From assembly GCF_022402485.1 (NCBI RefSeq), contig NZ_JAKRSA010000010.1, positions 120,457-184,456 on the forward strand: DNA of 64,000 bases. Reading direction: 5' to 3'. The notes under the pieces were generated by a model. The model did not search any database, had not been told where the DNA came from, and was given only the letters and a program-made list of their open reading frames with translations. Numbering within the stretch: the stretch's first letter is position 1; each line of letters opens with the position of its first letter. Positions 29,188 through 38,693 of this stretch are shown here, piece after piece. The position numbers and the translations under genes were made by a program. Source of the DNA: Phenylobacterium sp. (GTDB taxonomy: Bacteria; Pseudomonadota; Alphaproteobacteria; Caulobacterales; Caulobacteraceae).

Positions 29188-30801
29188 TTAGCGTCGCGGC
29201 AGCCGCGAGAGCCCCACCATGGCCGCTGAAAGGAGCAGCATGATGGCGAAGGGCGCGTTGCCAAGCCGGGCAAACAGTGTGGGGCCGTCCGGGGGCGGCA
29301 GGGGCGCATCGATCACCCCCCGCCGACCCTGGCTCATCCACGCCCCCGCCTGCAGCCGGCCCCGGGAGTCGATCACCCCGGACACGCCGGTGGGCGTGGA
29401 GCGCACCATGGGCACGCCCTCCTCAATGGCCCGGTAGCTGGCCAGATTCAGGTGTTGCCAGGGGCCGCTGGTGGCGCCGAACCAGGCGTCATTGGAGACA
29501 TTCAGGATCCATTCCGCGCGCACGCCGGCCCGACCTCCGGCCTGGGCCGTAAAGCGGGGGAACAGGGCCTCATAGCAGATCAGGGGCTGAACCGGCGGCA
29601 GGCCCGACAGGACCAGCGGCTGCGGCGGCGGCCCCGGGGTGAAGTCGGCGGGCATATTGACGAGGCTGCGAAGACCCAGGCGGGTCATGAGGTCGCCCAG
29701 GGGGAGATATTCTCCAAAGGGAACCAGCCGGTGCTTATCGTAGATCCCCAGGACCTCCAGCCCCGCAGGTTGCGCCCCTTGGGGCTCGGTGGGTTGGAAC
29801 GCCACCAGGGTATTGAAATACTCGAATGCGCCATCTTCGCCTAAGCCGGCTCGATTGGCGCCCAGCATGAGCACCTGGCCCGGAGCCAGGGCGGCGATCA
29901 GCCTGGCGGGATAGGGCTCCCCTGGGGCCAGCAGGTCATCGAGAATGGCGGGTAGCGCACCCTCAGGCCAGATGATGACGTCAGGCTGGCGCGAGGCCGG
30001 CTGGGCGCTCAGGGTCAGATAGTCATCGAAGATCAGGTCAAGATTTTCCGGTCGCCACTTGGACTTCTGGTCTACGTCAGCCTGGACGATGCGGATCAAG
30101 GGCGCGGCCTCATTGGCCGCGGGCGCCGTGGCGAGGCGCCAGGCACCGCCGCCATAGAGCGCGGCCAGTACGGCCACCGCGGCTCCCCCCACCGCCAGAG
30201 CCTGTCGGCGCGCCAGGCCCGGCAGGACCCCCGGCGTCGCCGCAATCACCAGGGTGATCCAGGTGAGCCCATAGGCCCCCACCAAGGCGGCAGTCTGTGA
30301 GGGTGCCCCGCCGGCCCGCCAGGCTTCGCCGGGCAGGTTCCAGGGAAAGCCCGTGAACACATGGCCTCTGATCCACTCAGCCAGGGCCAGGGCGCCGGCG
30401 AACACCAGCACGCGAGCCGGCCCTTGGGGTCGCGCCAGGCGATAGAGCCAGAGTCCTGCCCCCCAGAATAACGCCAGGCCCCCCGCCAGAAGGATCAGGG
30501 CGAAGGGCGCCATCCAGCCGTGGGCTGCGGCGTCCACCAGGAAGGCCTCGGTCACCCACCAGACACTGAGCGCGAAGTAACCCAAGCCCGCCAGCCAGCC
30601 CCGGAAGAAGGCCGAGGCCAGGGGGCGATCTGGCCCGGCCTGATCCCCCAGGCGCAGGAGCAGGGCAAAACCCAGAAGGCCAAACAACACCCCGAAGGGA
30701 GGATGGGCCAAGGCTGCGGCCAGCCCTGCCCCTAGCGCCAGGAGCCCCCGTCCGATGGGGTGAGACTCCGTGCGCTGGTAGAGGTCGATCAGGGGGGACA
30801 A
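29188..30801 (-). CDS. lnt: Apolipoprotein N-acyltransferase
   Basis: A 537-residue inner-membrane enzyme that adds the third acyl chain to lipoproteins. About six N-terminal TM helices (residues 15-215) precede a periplasmic nitrilase-type domain: [14 protein letters not shown] (Glu), [17 protein letters not shown] (Lys) and [12 protein letters not shown] (Cys), followed by [20 protein letters not shown]-terminal TM helix follows. It starts at TTG 30801, six bases after the corC stop. Confidence 0.95.
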   Translation of the reverse strand: MSPLIDLYQRTESHPIGRGLLALGAGLAAALAHPPFGVLFGLLGFALLLRLGDQAGPDRPLASAFFRGWLAGLGYFALSVWWVTEAFLVDAAAHGWMAPFALILLAGGLALFWGAGLWLYRLARPQGPARVLVFAGALALAEWIRGHVFTGFPWNLPGEAWRAGGAPSQTAALVGAYGLTWITLVIAATPGVLPGLARRQALAVGGAAVAVLAALYGGGAWRLATAPAANEAAPLIRIVQADVDQKSKWRPENLDLIFDDYLTLSAQPASRQPDVIIWPEGALPAILDDLLAPGEPYPARLIAALAPGQVLMLGANRAGLGEDGAFEYFNTLVAFQPTEPQGAQPAGLEVLGIYDKHRLVPFGEYLPLGDLMTRLGLRSLVNMPADFTPGPPPQPLVLSGLPPVQPLICYEALFPRFTAQAGGRAGVRAEWILNVSNDAWFGATSGPWQHLNLASYRAIEEGVPMVRSTPTGVSGVIDSRGRLQAGAWMSQGRRGVIDAPLPPPDGPTLFARLGNAPFAIMLLLSAAMVGLSRLPRR

Positions 30802-30807
30802 CGGGTC

Positions 30808-31707
30808 TTAGCCGTTGTCGGCTGACTGGGTCGCCGCCGTGGCGACGGAAGCGGCGGGGGTCGGTCGCAGGCGAACCCGCTTCACCCGCCGGGGATCGGC
30901 GTCCATGACCTGAAGCTCAAAGCCCGCAGGGTGGGCGATCAACTCGCCGCGTTGTGGCACGCGTCCCGCCAGGGCGGTCACCAGGCCTGCAACGGTATCA
31001 ATCTCCTCCTCCAGATCCGGGGGGGCGAGGGGCTGGCCCACGGCCGCCTCGAGCTCTTCCAGGGGGGTTCGGGCGTCAGCTTCGAACACCCCGCCGGGCC
31101 GGGCAAGGATGGACCTCGCCTGGGCCACGTCATGCTCGTCATCAATGTCGCCGACGACCGCCTCAATCAGGTCTTCCAGGGTCACCAGGCCGTCGGTGCC
31201 ACCGAACTCGTCGATCACCAGAGCCATGTGGGTGCGGGCGGCTTGCATCTGCAGCAGCAGATCGGCGGCGCGCATGGAGGCTGGCACATAGAGCGCGTCC
31301 CGGCGGACCCGGTGGAGAAAGGCTTCGTCGGCCTTTGGACCGGAGCCATTGGCTGAGAGCAGGCGGAAGACGTCCTTGACGTGCACCACGCCCACCGGGT
31401 CATCCAGGGTCTCGCGGAAGATGGGCATTCGAGAATGCTCGGCGTCGATGAAGCGGTCGACCACCTCGCCAAAGGGCGCTGTGAGTTCGACGCCGACAAT
31501 GTCGGCCCGAGGCGTCATCACGTCGTCAACCCGCAGGGACTGAAAGGCGACGGCCTGTCGCACCATGCGGTTGTCCGGATCGACAGAGTCGACCCTCGGG
31601 TCTGTGGTGCCGCCTGGGCGGCCAAACCGTTTGAAAATGGCCCGAAAGCCGCCGCCCTGTCGGGGGGGGTCGGGTTCGGGCGGACTTCGATCTTCCGAGC
31701 TAGTCAT
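30808..31707 (-). CDS. corC: CBS-domain transporter-associated protein CorC/HlyC type
   Basis: A 299-residue cytosolic protein with tandem CBS domains (about 60-195; FQSLRVDDVMTPRADIVGVE, HSRMPIFRETLDDPVGVVHV and ALVIDEFGGTDGLVTLEDLIEAVVGDI). A CorC_HlyC C-terminal domain ends VMDADPRRVKRVRLRP. It lacks the DUF21 membrane part. The ATG at 31707 has AGGGAG upstream and overlaps the ybeY end by eight bases. A role in Mg/Co efflux or in ribosome/lipoprotein maturation is suggested only by the phoH-ybeY-corC-lnt order. Confidence 0.9.
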   Translation of the reverse strand: MTSSEDRSPPEPDPPRQGGGFRAIFKRFGRPGGTTDPRVDSVDPDNRMVRQAVAFQSLRVDDVMTPRADIVGVELTAPFGEVVDRFIDAEHSRMPIFRETLDDPVGVVHVKDVFRLLSANGSGPKADEAFLHRVRRDALYVPASMRAADLLLQMQAARTHMALVIDEFGGTDGLVTLEDLIEAVVGDIDDEHDVAQARSILARPGGVFEADARTPLEELEAAVGQPLAPPDLEEEIDTVAGLVTALAGRVPQRGELIAHPAGFELQVMDADPRRVKRVRLRPTPAASVATAATQSADNG

Positions 31708-32185
31708 GGTCTCCCTGTTCGGCCGCATAAGGATCAGGAACCCCCAGTCCGGCGAGAATTCGCCGTTCCAGGCCCTCCATGTCGGCGGCCTCGTCCTCGT
31801 TCATATGGTCATAGCCTACTAGATGCAGGACGCCATGCGCCACTAGGTGCTGCAAATGATCGGCCAGAGACTTGTTCTGCTGCTCAGCTTCCCGTGCGCA
31901 AACCCCGTAGGCCAGCGCCAGATCCCCAAGAAAACCCTCAGGATTCTGTGAGGCCGGGAAGGACAGGACATTGGTGGGCCCGGCTTTTCGGCGATACTCG
32001 CTGTTCAGATCGGCCACGGCCTCGTCGTCTGTCAACAGCACCGCCACCAGGCCTGTGTCGTCGTGGAGGGTCGCGGGTCGGGCCTTGGCCCCGTCCAGGG
32101 CGGCCAGGGCGGCGGCCCTGACCAGAATGATGGCGTCCGGCAGGGCCTCAGCCCAGGCGTCATCTTCAATTTCGATATCGATCAA
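31700..32185 (-). CDS. ybeY: Endoribonuclease YbeY, rRNA maturation factor
   Basis: A 161-residue metal-dependent RNase needed for 16S rRNA 3' processing and 70S quality control. The zinc signature HGVLHLVGYDHMNEDEA is intact, and TNVLSFPA upstream is conserved. The TTG start at 32185 overlaps the phoH stop as TTGA. It is third in the coupled run miaB-phoH-ybeY-corC-lnt. Confidence 0.94.
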   Translation of the reverse strand: MIDIEIEDDAWAEALPDAIILVRAAALAALDGAKARPATLHDDTGLVAVLLTDDEAVADLNSEYRRKAGPTNVLSFPASQNPEGFLGDLALAYGVCAREAEQQNKSLADHLQHLVAHGVLHLVGYDHMNEDEAADMEGLERRILAGLGVPDPYAAEQGDHD

Positions 32186-33138
32186 TCGGGACGCCCCGAC
32201 GACTTGGCGGCGTCGGCCTCGTAGGCCCGCACGATCCGCTCCACCAGGGGATGACGCACCACATCCTCGGCGGCGAACCGGGCCACACCCACCCCTTCTA
32301 CCCCGTCCAGCAGCTTGACCGCATGAGCCAGACCGGAGTCGCGGATATTGACCAGGTCGACCTGGCTGGGATCGCCGGTGACGGCCATCCGCGCCCCTTC
32401 CCCGAGGCGGGTCAGGACCATCTTCATCTGCAGCCGCGTGGCGTTCTGGGCTTCGTCCACGATGACAAAGGCATGGGACAGGGTGCGGCCGCGCATGAAG
32501 GCGATGGGGGCAAGCTCGATCTCGCCCTTCTCCCGGCGCCGGCGGAACTGATCCACCCCCATGATATCGGTGAGCGCTTCCCAGACCGGTGCCATGTAGG
32601 GGTCAACCTTTTCGGACAGGTCGCCGGGCAGGAAGCCCAGGCGCTCGCCGGCCTCGACGGCCGGACGGCTGACGATCAGCCGATCCACCTCGCCGCGCAG
32701 CAGCAGGCCCGCCCCATGGGCGACGGCCAGGAAGGTCTTGCCGGTTCCCGCCGGACCAAGACCGAAAACCAGGGGATGGTCGGCAAGGGCCTTGAGATAG
32801 CGGGCCTGGGCCGGGGTCTTGGGGGCGACCTGGCCCCGCCGGCCCACAGGCAGACCACCCGGCGCTGCGCCAGAGCCAATGCGGGCTTGACCGATGGCCA
32901 CCCGAACATCGGCCTCATTGACCTCAAGTCCCTGGTCGGCGCGGCTGGCCAGGGACTGGATGGCGCGCTTGGCCATCCCCCTTGCGCGGGCATCGCCGCT
33001 CAGCTGAACGCCACCGCCTGGTGTTTCCACCAGAACGCCAAAGGCGTCCTCGATCAGGGCGGCGTGTCGGCTACTGGCTCCGCTGACGGCGCGGGCTGCG
33101 GCGTCAGTGAGGACGATGAATTCCGGTGCGCGGCTCAA
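32182..33138 (-). CDS. ybeZ: PhoH-like ATPase YbeZ
   Basis: A 318-residue PhoH-family P-loop ATPase. It has Walker A in [18 protein letters not shown] (about residue 135) and Walker B in [19 protein letters not shown], with GDPSQVDL. It is a usual partner of YbeY in rRNA processing. An N-terminal KH-like region comes before the ATPase. The TTG start at 33138 overlaps the miaB stop as TTGA. Confidence 0.92.
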   Translation of the reverse strand: MSRAPEFIVLTDAAARAVSGASSRHAALIEDAFGVLVETPGGGVQLSGDARARGMAKRAIQSLASRADQGLEVNEADVRVAIGQARIGSGAAPGGLPVGRRGQVAPKTPAQARYLKALADHPLVFGLGPAGTGKTFLAVAHGAGLLLRGEVDRLIVSRPAVEAGERLGFLPGDLSEKVDPYMAPVWEALTDIMGVDQFRRRREKGEIELAPIAFMRGRTLSHAFVIVDEAQNATRLQMKMVLTRLGEGARMAVTGDPSQVDLVNIRDSGLAHAVKLLDGVEGVGVARFAAEDVVRHPLVERIVRAYEADAAKSSGRPD

Positions 33139-34508
33139 ATGGGCTCCAGGGCGGGCGCGGTTTGCGGCGTTTGCGCCAGAACGCCCGAAAGGCTGTTTTT
33201 GCTCGCGCCCTCGATACGCACCAGGGCGATCTGGCCGATCAGGGCGGGGTCTGCGGCGGCGTGCACCCCTTGCAGATAAGGGCTGCGGCCCACCAGCTGG
33301 CCATCATTACGGCCCGGGCGCTCGAACAGCACCGGCAGGGTGGCCCCAATCTGGGCGGTGTTGAAGGCGACCTGCTGGGCGTCCAGCAAGCCCTGCAGCC
33401 GCGCCAGCCGCTCAGCCATGACCGGCTCGGGAACCTGCCCAGGCAGGGCTGAGGCGGGCGTGCCGGGGCGGCGGGAGTATTTGAACGAAAACGCGCTGGC
33501 GTGGCCCATTTCCCGGACCAAGGCCATGGTGGCCTCGAAATCGGCGTCCCGCTCGCCGGGGAAGCCGACGATATAGTCCGAGGAGATGGCGATGTCGGGC
33601 CGGGCCGCGCGGATCTTGTCGATCAGCTTCAGATAGGCCTCCACCGTATGGCCCCGGTTCATGGCCTTGAGGATGCGGTCGGAGCCCGACTGCACCGGCA
33701 GGTGCAGGAAGGGCATCAGGGCCTCCAGCTCCCCATGGGCGGCGATCAGATCGTCATCCATGTCCCGGGGGTGGCTGGTGGTGTAGCGGATGCGGTCCAG
33801 ACCCGGGATCTTCGCCAGCGCCCGGGCCAGGGCCGCCAGCCCGCCGCCGGCCTCGGGGTCCCGATAGGCGTTGACGTTCTGGCCCAGCAGGGTGACTTCG
33901 CGCACCCCCTGACGGGCCAGGCTCTCGGCCTCGGCCAGGATGGTGGCAGCGGGACGCGACCATTCCGCGCCGCGGGTATAAGGCACCACACAGAAGGTGC
34001 AGAACTTGTCACAGCCCTCCTGTACGGTGAGGAAGGCGGTGACGCCGGTTGGGTTTCGCTCGACGGGCAGGGCGTCGAACTTGTCTTCGGCGGCAAAGTC
34101 GGCGGCCAGACGCTCCCCCCGGGCGCGGTGGGTACGGGCGATCAGCTCGGGCAGCTGATGATAGGCCTGGGGGCCAACCACCAGGTCCACGGCCGGCTGG
34201 CGGCGCATGATCTCTTCGCCCTCGGCCTGGGCGACACAGCCGGCCACGGCGATGGTCATGGACTGACCCTCAGCCTGGCGGGCCTGCTTCATCAGCTTGA
34301 TCTGACCCAGCTCCGAATAGACCTTTTCGGTGGCCTTCTCGCGGATATGGCAGGTGTTCAGCACCACCAGATCGGCCCCCTCGGGGCTATCGGTCATGCC
34401 ATAGCCCAGGGGCGCCAGCACGTCGGCCATGCGCTCGCTGTCATAGACATTCATCTGACAGCCATAGGTCTTGATGAAGAGGCGCTTTTCCGGCGCGGGT
34501 CTGGACAT
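33135..34508 (-). CDS. miaB: tRNA-2-methylthio-N6-dimethylallyladenosine synthase
   Basis: A 457-residue radical-SAM methylthiotransferase acting on A37 of tRNA. It has the N-terminal UPF0004 domain ([16 protein letters not shown] and [13 protein letters not shown] cysteines), the radical-SAM triplet in [16 protein letters not shown], and a C-terminal TRAM domain. The ATG at 34508 ([20 protein letters not shown]) is preferred to TTG 34556. It is first in the phoH-ybeY-corC-lnt run and lies 116 bp downstream of fur. Confidence 0.95.
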   Translation of the reverse strand: MSRPAPEKRLFIKTYGCQMNVYDSERMADVLAPLGYGMTDSPEGADLVVLNTCHIREKATEKVYSELGQIKLMKQARQAEGQSMTIAVAGCVAQAEGEEIMRRQPAVDLVVGPQAYHQLPELIARTHRARGERLAADFAAEDKFDALPVERNPTGVTAFLTVQEGCDKFCTFCVVPYTRGAEWSRPAATILAEAESLARQGVREVTLLGQNVNAYRDPEAGGGLAALARALAKIPGLDRIRYTTSHPRDMDDDLIAAHGELEALMPFLHLPVQSGSDRILKAMNRGHTVEAYLKLIDKIRAARPDIAISSDYIVGFPGERDADFEATMALVREMGHASAFSFKYSRRPGTPASALPGQVPEPVMAERLARLQGLLDAQQVAFNTAQIGATLPVLFERPGRNDGQLVGRSPYLQGVHAAADPALIGQIALVRIEGASKNSLSGVLAQTPQTAPALEPI

Positions 34509-34624
34509 TCTGGCCTTATGCGGTCCCAGGGCGAGGGGTTCAAGCGGTTCGCTCAAGGGGTGACCCTCTTTGGCATCTGGGCGGCGGCGCGCCGATCAGC
34601 AAATTCGCCCCGCCGCCGGTCACC

Positions 34625-35032
34625 CTAGTCGTCCAGGGGCATGCCGTAGAGCTCAAGCCGGTGATCCACCAGCCGGTAGCCAAGCTTACGGGCGATGGCC
34701 TCCTGCAGGGCCTCGATCTCCGGGTCGACGAACTCCACCACCTTGCCGGTCTTCATATCGATCAGATGATCATGGTGATCATCGGTGGCCTCTTCATAGC
34801 GCGATCGGCCGTCCCGGAAGTCGTGCCGGGCAATGATTCCGGATTCTTCGAACAGACGCACGGTCCGGTAGACCGTGGCGATGGAGATGTGCGGGTCAAC
34901 CTGGTGGGCCCGGCGGTAGAGTTCTTCCACATCGGGATGGTCTGTGGCGGCCGAGAGCACCCGGGCGATCACCCGGCGCTGTTCGGTCATGCGCATCCCT
35001 TTTTCGATGCAGAGATTTTCGATCCGATCCAC
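34625..35032 (-). CDS. fur: Ferric uptake regulator
   Basis: A 135-residue Fur protein. The winged helix (about 15-80, MRMTEQRRVIARVLSAA and ISIATVYRTVRLFEESGII) precedes the metal-binding dimerisation domain with DDHHDHLIDMKTGKVVEF. There is no C-terminal CxxC zinc pair, as is common in alphaproteobacterial Fur. The start is GTG 35032. It represses iron-uptake genes with Fe(II) as corepressor. It lies between rimI and miaB on the minus strand. Confidence 0.93.
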   Translation of the reverse strand: MDRIENLCIEKGMRMTEQRRVIARVLSAATDHPDVEELYRRAHQVDPHISIATVYRTVRLFEESGIIARHDFRDGRSRYEEATDDHHDHLIDMKTGKVVEFVDPEIEALQEAIARKLGYRLVDHRLELYGMPLDD

Positions 35033-35068
35033 GCCGGTCCTCCTCGTCGCTGAACCTAAAGAATAGGC

Positions 35069-35530
35069 CTAAGGGCGCTCGCTGTTAAGATCGAGCCTCA
35101 TCAACAAGGCGTCGATCTGTCGGCCGCCGCGATCATAATAGTTCCGTCGGCGGCCCACACGCACAAAGCCGCAGGCCCCATAGAGGGCGATAGCGGCGGG
35201 ATTGTCCTCGCCCACCTCCAGCACCAGGGCCTGGGCACCGCCTTGGCGGGCGAGCCCGGCCGCAGCGACGACCAGGGCGGCCCCGATCCCCCGGCGTCGG
35301 GCGCTGGGTGCCACGGCCAGGGTCAGGATCTCTGCCTCTTCGAACAGCACCCGCGCCATGATCATGCCGAGGGGCGCGGTGTCCTGCGCCAGCACGGCAT
35401 AGGCCCCGGCGCCCCCGATCAGGGCGGAGATGTCCTGGGCGCTCCAGGCCTTGTCGAAGGCCTGGCTGTGTAATTCCGCCAGGACGGGCGCGGCCTCAGG
35501 CCCGGCTGGGGCCAGGTGCGGTCTGCTCAA
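35069..35530 (-). CDS. rimI: Ribosomal protein alanine N-acetyltransferase RimI
   Basis: A 153-residue GNAT acetyltransferase. The acetyl-CoA-binding loop is RRRGIGAALVVAAAG, followed by LEVGEDNPAAIALYGACGFVRVGRRRNYY, the typical RimI end. Its TTG start overlaps the tsaB stop (TTGA, 35527-35530). The tsaB-rimI pairing is common and supports the name over a generic GNAT protein. Confidence 0.88.
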   Translation of the reverse strand: MSRPHLAPAGPEAAPVLAELHSQAFDKAWSAQDISALIGGAGAYAVLAQDTAPLGMIMARVLFEEAEILTLAVAPSARRRGIGAALVVAAAGLARQGGAQALVLEVGEDNPAAIALYGACGFVRVGRRRNYYDRGGRQIDALLMRLDLNSERP

Positions 35531-36201
35531 AGGACCCCCTCGGTGGCCATGTCCGGGCCCGGGGCCCCGCCGGGCAGGCGAGCGTCGGGGGCCCGCAGAT
35601 ATAGCGGCCGGGGGATAGAGGGGCTTGTCTGTGCGGCGGCCAGCCGGGCGACGGCGGCTGGATCGCAGGCCGGCGCGCCGATCAGACGGGCGCCGGGCAT
35701 CAGCTCGGCCAAAAGGGCCGCGCCACTGCCCGCCAGCACGGCCTGGCGTCCGGCTGACAACTCGGCGATCCGGGCTGCTGCAGTGTCCACGTCCAGGGCG
35801 TCAGGGGCCATCAGCGACCGACCCTGGGCAAAGGCCTGCAGATAAACCTGGCCCCGCCTGGCGTCGATGACAGCAAACACCAGGTCCTCGGACAGGGGCT
35901 CAGCCAGGGCCGCCAGGGTTCCGACGCCCACCACCGGCACGGTCAGCGCCGCGCCCAGTCCCTTGGCGAAGGCCAGGCCGACCCGCAGGCCGGTAAAGGA
36001 GCCCGGACCAATGGTGACCCCCACCCGGTCCAGGTCTGAAAAGTCGAGGCCGGCCTGCGCCATGACGCCCTTGACCAGGGGGGCAATCGCCTCCTGGTGG
36101 CCTCGCCCCATGAGGTGGCTGGCGGTGGCGCAGACCTGCCCGGCCTTCAGCACGGCGGCTGAGCAGGCGTCCAGGCAGGTGTCGAGGCCGAGGATGATCA
36201 T
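35527..36201 (-). CDS. tsaB: tRNA threonylcarbamoyladenosine biosynthesis protein TsaB
   Basis: A 224-residue ASKHA-fold paralogue of TsaD that scaffolds t6A37 synthesis. The N terminus is ILGLDTCLDACSAAVL, and GVTIGPGSFTGLRVGLAFAKGLG is the family signature. It lacks the TsaD metal-binding His pair, as expected. The ATG is at 36201. It works with TsaD, encoded at 11304-12392. Confidence 0.93.
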   Translation of the reverse strand: MIILGLDTCLDACSAAVLKAGQVCATASHLMGRGHQEAIAPLVKGVMAQAGLDFSDLDRVGVTIGPGSFTGLRVGLAFAKGLGAALTVPVVGVGTLAALAEPLSEDLVFAVIDARRGQVYLQAFAQGRSLMAPDALDVDTAAARIAELSAGRQAVLAGSGAALLAELMPGARLIGAPACDPAAVARLAAAQTSPSIPRPLYLRAPDARLPGGAPGPDMATEGVL

Positions 36202-36238
36202 GGGCGCCGCCTAACAGGCCGCCGGTGTCACGGGAAGC

Positions 36239-36811
36239 CTAGAGCGTCTGCTCCACCCGGGTGACCTCGGGCACATAATGCTTGAGCATGTTCTCCACCC
36301 CGGACTTGAGCGTCGCCGTGGAGGAGGGACAGCCGGCGCAGGCGCCCTTCATGTGCAGCCAGACCACGCCGGTGTCGGCCTCAAAGCGGGAGAAGACAAT
36401 GTCGCCGCCGTCCTGGGCCACGGCGGGTCGGATGCGGGTGTCCAGCAGCTCCTTGATCTCAATAACGATCTGGGCGACCTCGCCCTCATAGACCTCTTCG
36501 ACGTCGCCGTTCTGCGCGGCGGCGTCGCCGGTGAACAGAGGCCGGCCGGAGGTGAAGTGGTCCATGATGGCCGCCAGGATTGGCGCCTTCAGGTGCGGCC
36601 AGGCCGAATGGGCGTCCTTGCCCACCGTGACAAAGTCAGGGCCAAAGAACACCCGTTGGACGCCTTCGATGTCGAACAGATCTTCGGCCAGGGGCGAGCC
36701 CTGGGCCGCCTCCATGTCACGAAAGTCATGGCTGCCCTCGCCGGCCACTTCGCGGCCAGGCAGGAACTTCAGAACCTCGGGGTTCGGCGTGGTTTCGGTC
36801 TGAATAAACAT
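36239..36811 (-). CDS. nfuA: NifU/Nfu-type Fe-S scaffold protein
   Basis: A 190-residue protein. The N-terminal Nfu_N domain begins MFIQTETTPNPEVLKFLPG, and the C-terminal NifU domain carries the cluster-binding CxxC in KGACAGCPSSTATLKSGVEN. It carries or delivers Fe-S clusters to apoproteins. The ATG at 36811 matches the universal N terminus of this family; an upstream in-frame extension is ignored. It is a single gene between tsaB and the universal stress protein. Confidence 0.92.
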   Translation of the reverse strand: MFIQTETTPNPEVLKFLPGREVAGEGSHDFRDMEAAQGSPLAEDLFDIEGVQRVFFGPDFVTVGKDAHSAWPHLKAPILAAIMDHFTSGRPLFTGDAAAQNGDVEEVYEGEVAQIVIEIKELLDTRIRPAVAQDGGDIVFSRFEADTGVVWLHMKGACAGCPSSTATLKSGVENMLKHYVPEVTRVEQTL

Positions 36812-36888
36812 GCTTCTGATGTGGCCTCTGCGGGGCCGCGACGCAAGACCCCTGGCGCAGCTCAGGTATGGCAGGGGTGCGTCTGCCC

Positions 36889-36935
36889 GCATCCTGAGGT
36901 GCGAGTGACACCGAGCCTCGAAGGACGCAATGCGG
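36889..36935. repeat. REP-like interspersed palindrome, copy 1
   Basis: The sequence from CGCATCCTGAGG to CCTCGAAGGACGC forms an imperfect palindrome of the widespread alphaproteobacterial type (TCATCCTGAGG...CCTCGAAGGATGA). It lies at the end of the universal stress protein gene, upstream of nfuA. The same GCCTCGAAGGACGC core is at 43958-43972, and a diverged copy is at 50273-50303. Confidence 0.6.
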
Positions 36936-37409
36936 TCAGGCCAGGTCGGCGATCTCTTCGTCGGTCAGTTCGCCAGGCACGACCGTGACCGGCAGGTTCC
37001 GCCCGCCCCAGCGGATGCCCTCCTTGGCGATGGAGGACACCAGGGGGCCGGGCCCCCGGCCATGGGGGGCCGCCCCCAGGACCAGGATCTTGATGTCAGG
37101 ATCATCAGCAATGACGGTGCGCAGGGCCTGGCGGGCGCTCTCGGCGTTGACGATGATGAATTCCGGCGGTGCCCCGGTCTCGGCAATGACGAACTCGGCC
37201 ATTTTCTGCAGGAAGGCCTCGGCCTCAGCTCTGGCCTGGCGCTCGATCTCCTCGCGCACCCCCGACCAGTGCTCGAACACCGCCGGCTCGATCACCCGCA
37301 GCATGGCCAGGTGCCCGCCGGTGGAGCGGGCCCGCCGGCAGGCGAACCGCAGGGCGGTCTGGAACTCCGGGGTGTCGTCGGCAATGACGAGGAACTTGCG
37401 CTGACTCAT
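36936..37409 (-). CDS. Universal stress protein
   Basis: A 157-residue UspA-fold protein (KFLVIADDTPEFQTALRFACRRA at the start). The expected C-terminal nucleotide-binding GxxGRGPxxxxxVSS-like segment is partly kept as GAAPHGRGPGPLVSSIAKEG. The ATG at 37409 is chosen; the open frame continues upstream through spacer and the trpS end. Its role is unspecified stress tolerance. It lies between trpS and nfuA. Confidence 0.88.
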   Translation of the reverse strand: MSQRKFLVIADDTPEFQTALRFACRRARSTGGHLAMLRVIEPAVFEHWSGVREEIERQARAEAEAFLQKMAEFVIAETGAPPEFIIVNAESARQALRTVIADDPDIKILVLGAAPHGRGPGPLVSSIAKEGIRWGGRNLPVTVVPGELTDEEIADLA

Positions 37410-37464
37410 GGGCCGACGTTGGCCCGGCGGCGGGATTTGGGCAAGGGGGCCCCCCGGCCCACCA

Positions 37465-38499
37465 TCAGGCCCCCCAGAAACCCACCTTGGCCCGCACCTG
37501 CGCCAGGGTCGGGGCCGCCGCTGCTCGGGCCCGCTCTGCCCCCTTGGCCAGGACCGCATCAATCTCGCCCGTGTCGGCCATCAGCCGGCGCATCTGCGCC
37601 CCGACCGGGCCCAGCTTGGCGACGGCGAGATCGGCGAGTTTGGGCTTGAAGGTGCCAAAACCCTGGCCCGCAAACTCCGCCAGCACCTCGGCTGAGGTGC
37701 GGCCCTCCAGGGCGGCATAGATGCCGATCAGGTTCTCCGCCTCAGGTCGGCCCTTCAGTTCGTCCAGGGTTTCGGGCAGGGGCTCAGGGTCGGTCTTGGC
37801 CTTGCGGACCTTCTGGGCGATGGCGTCCTCGTCATCCAGAAGGTTCAGCCGCGAATTGTCCGACGGATCGGACTTGGACATCTTCGCGCTCCCGTCCCGC
37901 AGGGACATGATCCGCGAGCCGGGCCCCTGCGTCAGGGCGTCAGGCAGGGGGAAGAATCCCTCTGCGTCAAAGTCGTGGTTGAACTTGGCGGCGATATCCC
38001 GGGTCAGCTCCAGGTGCTGGCGCTGGTCATCGCCGACGGGGACATGGGTGGCCTTGTAGATCAGGATGTCGGCGGCCTGGAGCACCGGATAGGTATAGAG
38101 GCCGACGCTGGACCGCTCCTTGTGCTTGCCCGACTTCTCCTTGAACTGGGTCATCCGGTCGAGCCAGCCCAGACGGGCGACGCAGTTAAAGATCCAGGCC
38201 AGTTCCGCATGGGCCGGTACCGCAGACTGCGGGAAGATGGTCGCCTTCTCCGGATCAAGGCCAGCGGCCAGATAGGCTGCGGTAATCTCCCGCACCTGGT
38301 TCTTCAGCAGGGCCGGATCCTGCCAGACGGTGATCGCGTGCAGGTCAGCAACGAAGATGAAGGTCTCCATCTCGTGCTGCAGGCGGGCGAATTTTACGAG
38401 CGCACCCAGATAGTTGCCCAGATGAAGGGCCCCGGAGGGTTGCACGCCGGAGAGCACACGCTTTGGTCCGCTATAGGCGGGGGGGACTTGATCGGTCAT
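37465..38499 (-). CDS. trpS: Tryptophanyl-tRNA synthetase
   Basis: A 344-residue class Ic aminoacyl-tRNA synthetase. The HIGH-type motif is [12 protein letters not shown] (about residue 20) and the KMSKS motif is [13 protein letters not shown] (about residue 205). Also present is [23 protein letters not shown]. Length is normal. It lies about 194 bp downstream of murJ. Confidence 0.96.
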   Translation of the reverse strand: MTDQVPPAYSGPKRVLSGVQPSGALHLGNYLGALVKFARLQHEMETFIFVADLHAITVWQDPALLKNQVREITAAYLAAGLDPEKATIFPQSAVPAHAELAWIFNCVARLGWLDRMTQFKEKSGKHKERSSVGLYTYPVLQAADILIYKATHVPVGDDQRQHLELTRDIAAKFNHDFDAEGFFPLPDALTQGPGSRIMSLRDGSAKMSKSDPSDNSRLNLLDDEDAIAQKVRKAKTDPEPLPETLDELKGRPEAENLIGIYAALEGRTSAEVLAEFAGQGFGTFKPKLADLAVAKLGPVGAQMRRLMADTGEIDAVLAKGAERARAAAAPTLAQVRAKVGFWGA

Positions 38500-38693
38500 G
38501 GGACTTAGGGCTTCGACTTCGAGCGGAATTTTGAAGACACGCGCTTCGCGCGCGCGAGGGCTTGCGCCCCTAGCCAGGGGCGTTCAGGACGCGCGGCACC
38601 ATCGCCAGGAGTTCCGAGCCGGAAAAGCCATGGTCATGCGATAGTCGGGCGCAGGGCCGGTGGCAAGTCTGGAACGCGCCCCTTGAGAGGGAG

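Noticed and set aside
38500..38693. Possible small RNA or terminator in the trpS-murJ gap
   Set aside because: Only short GC palindromes (GCGCGCTTCGCGCGCG type) without T-tract or promoter match; nothing could be supported.
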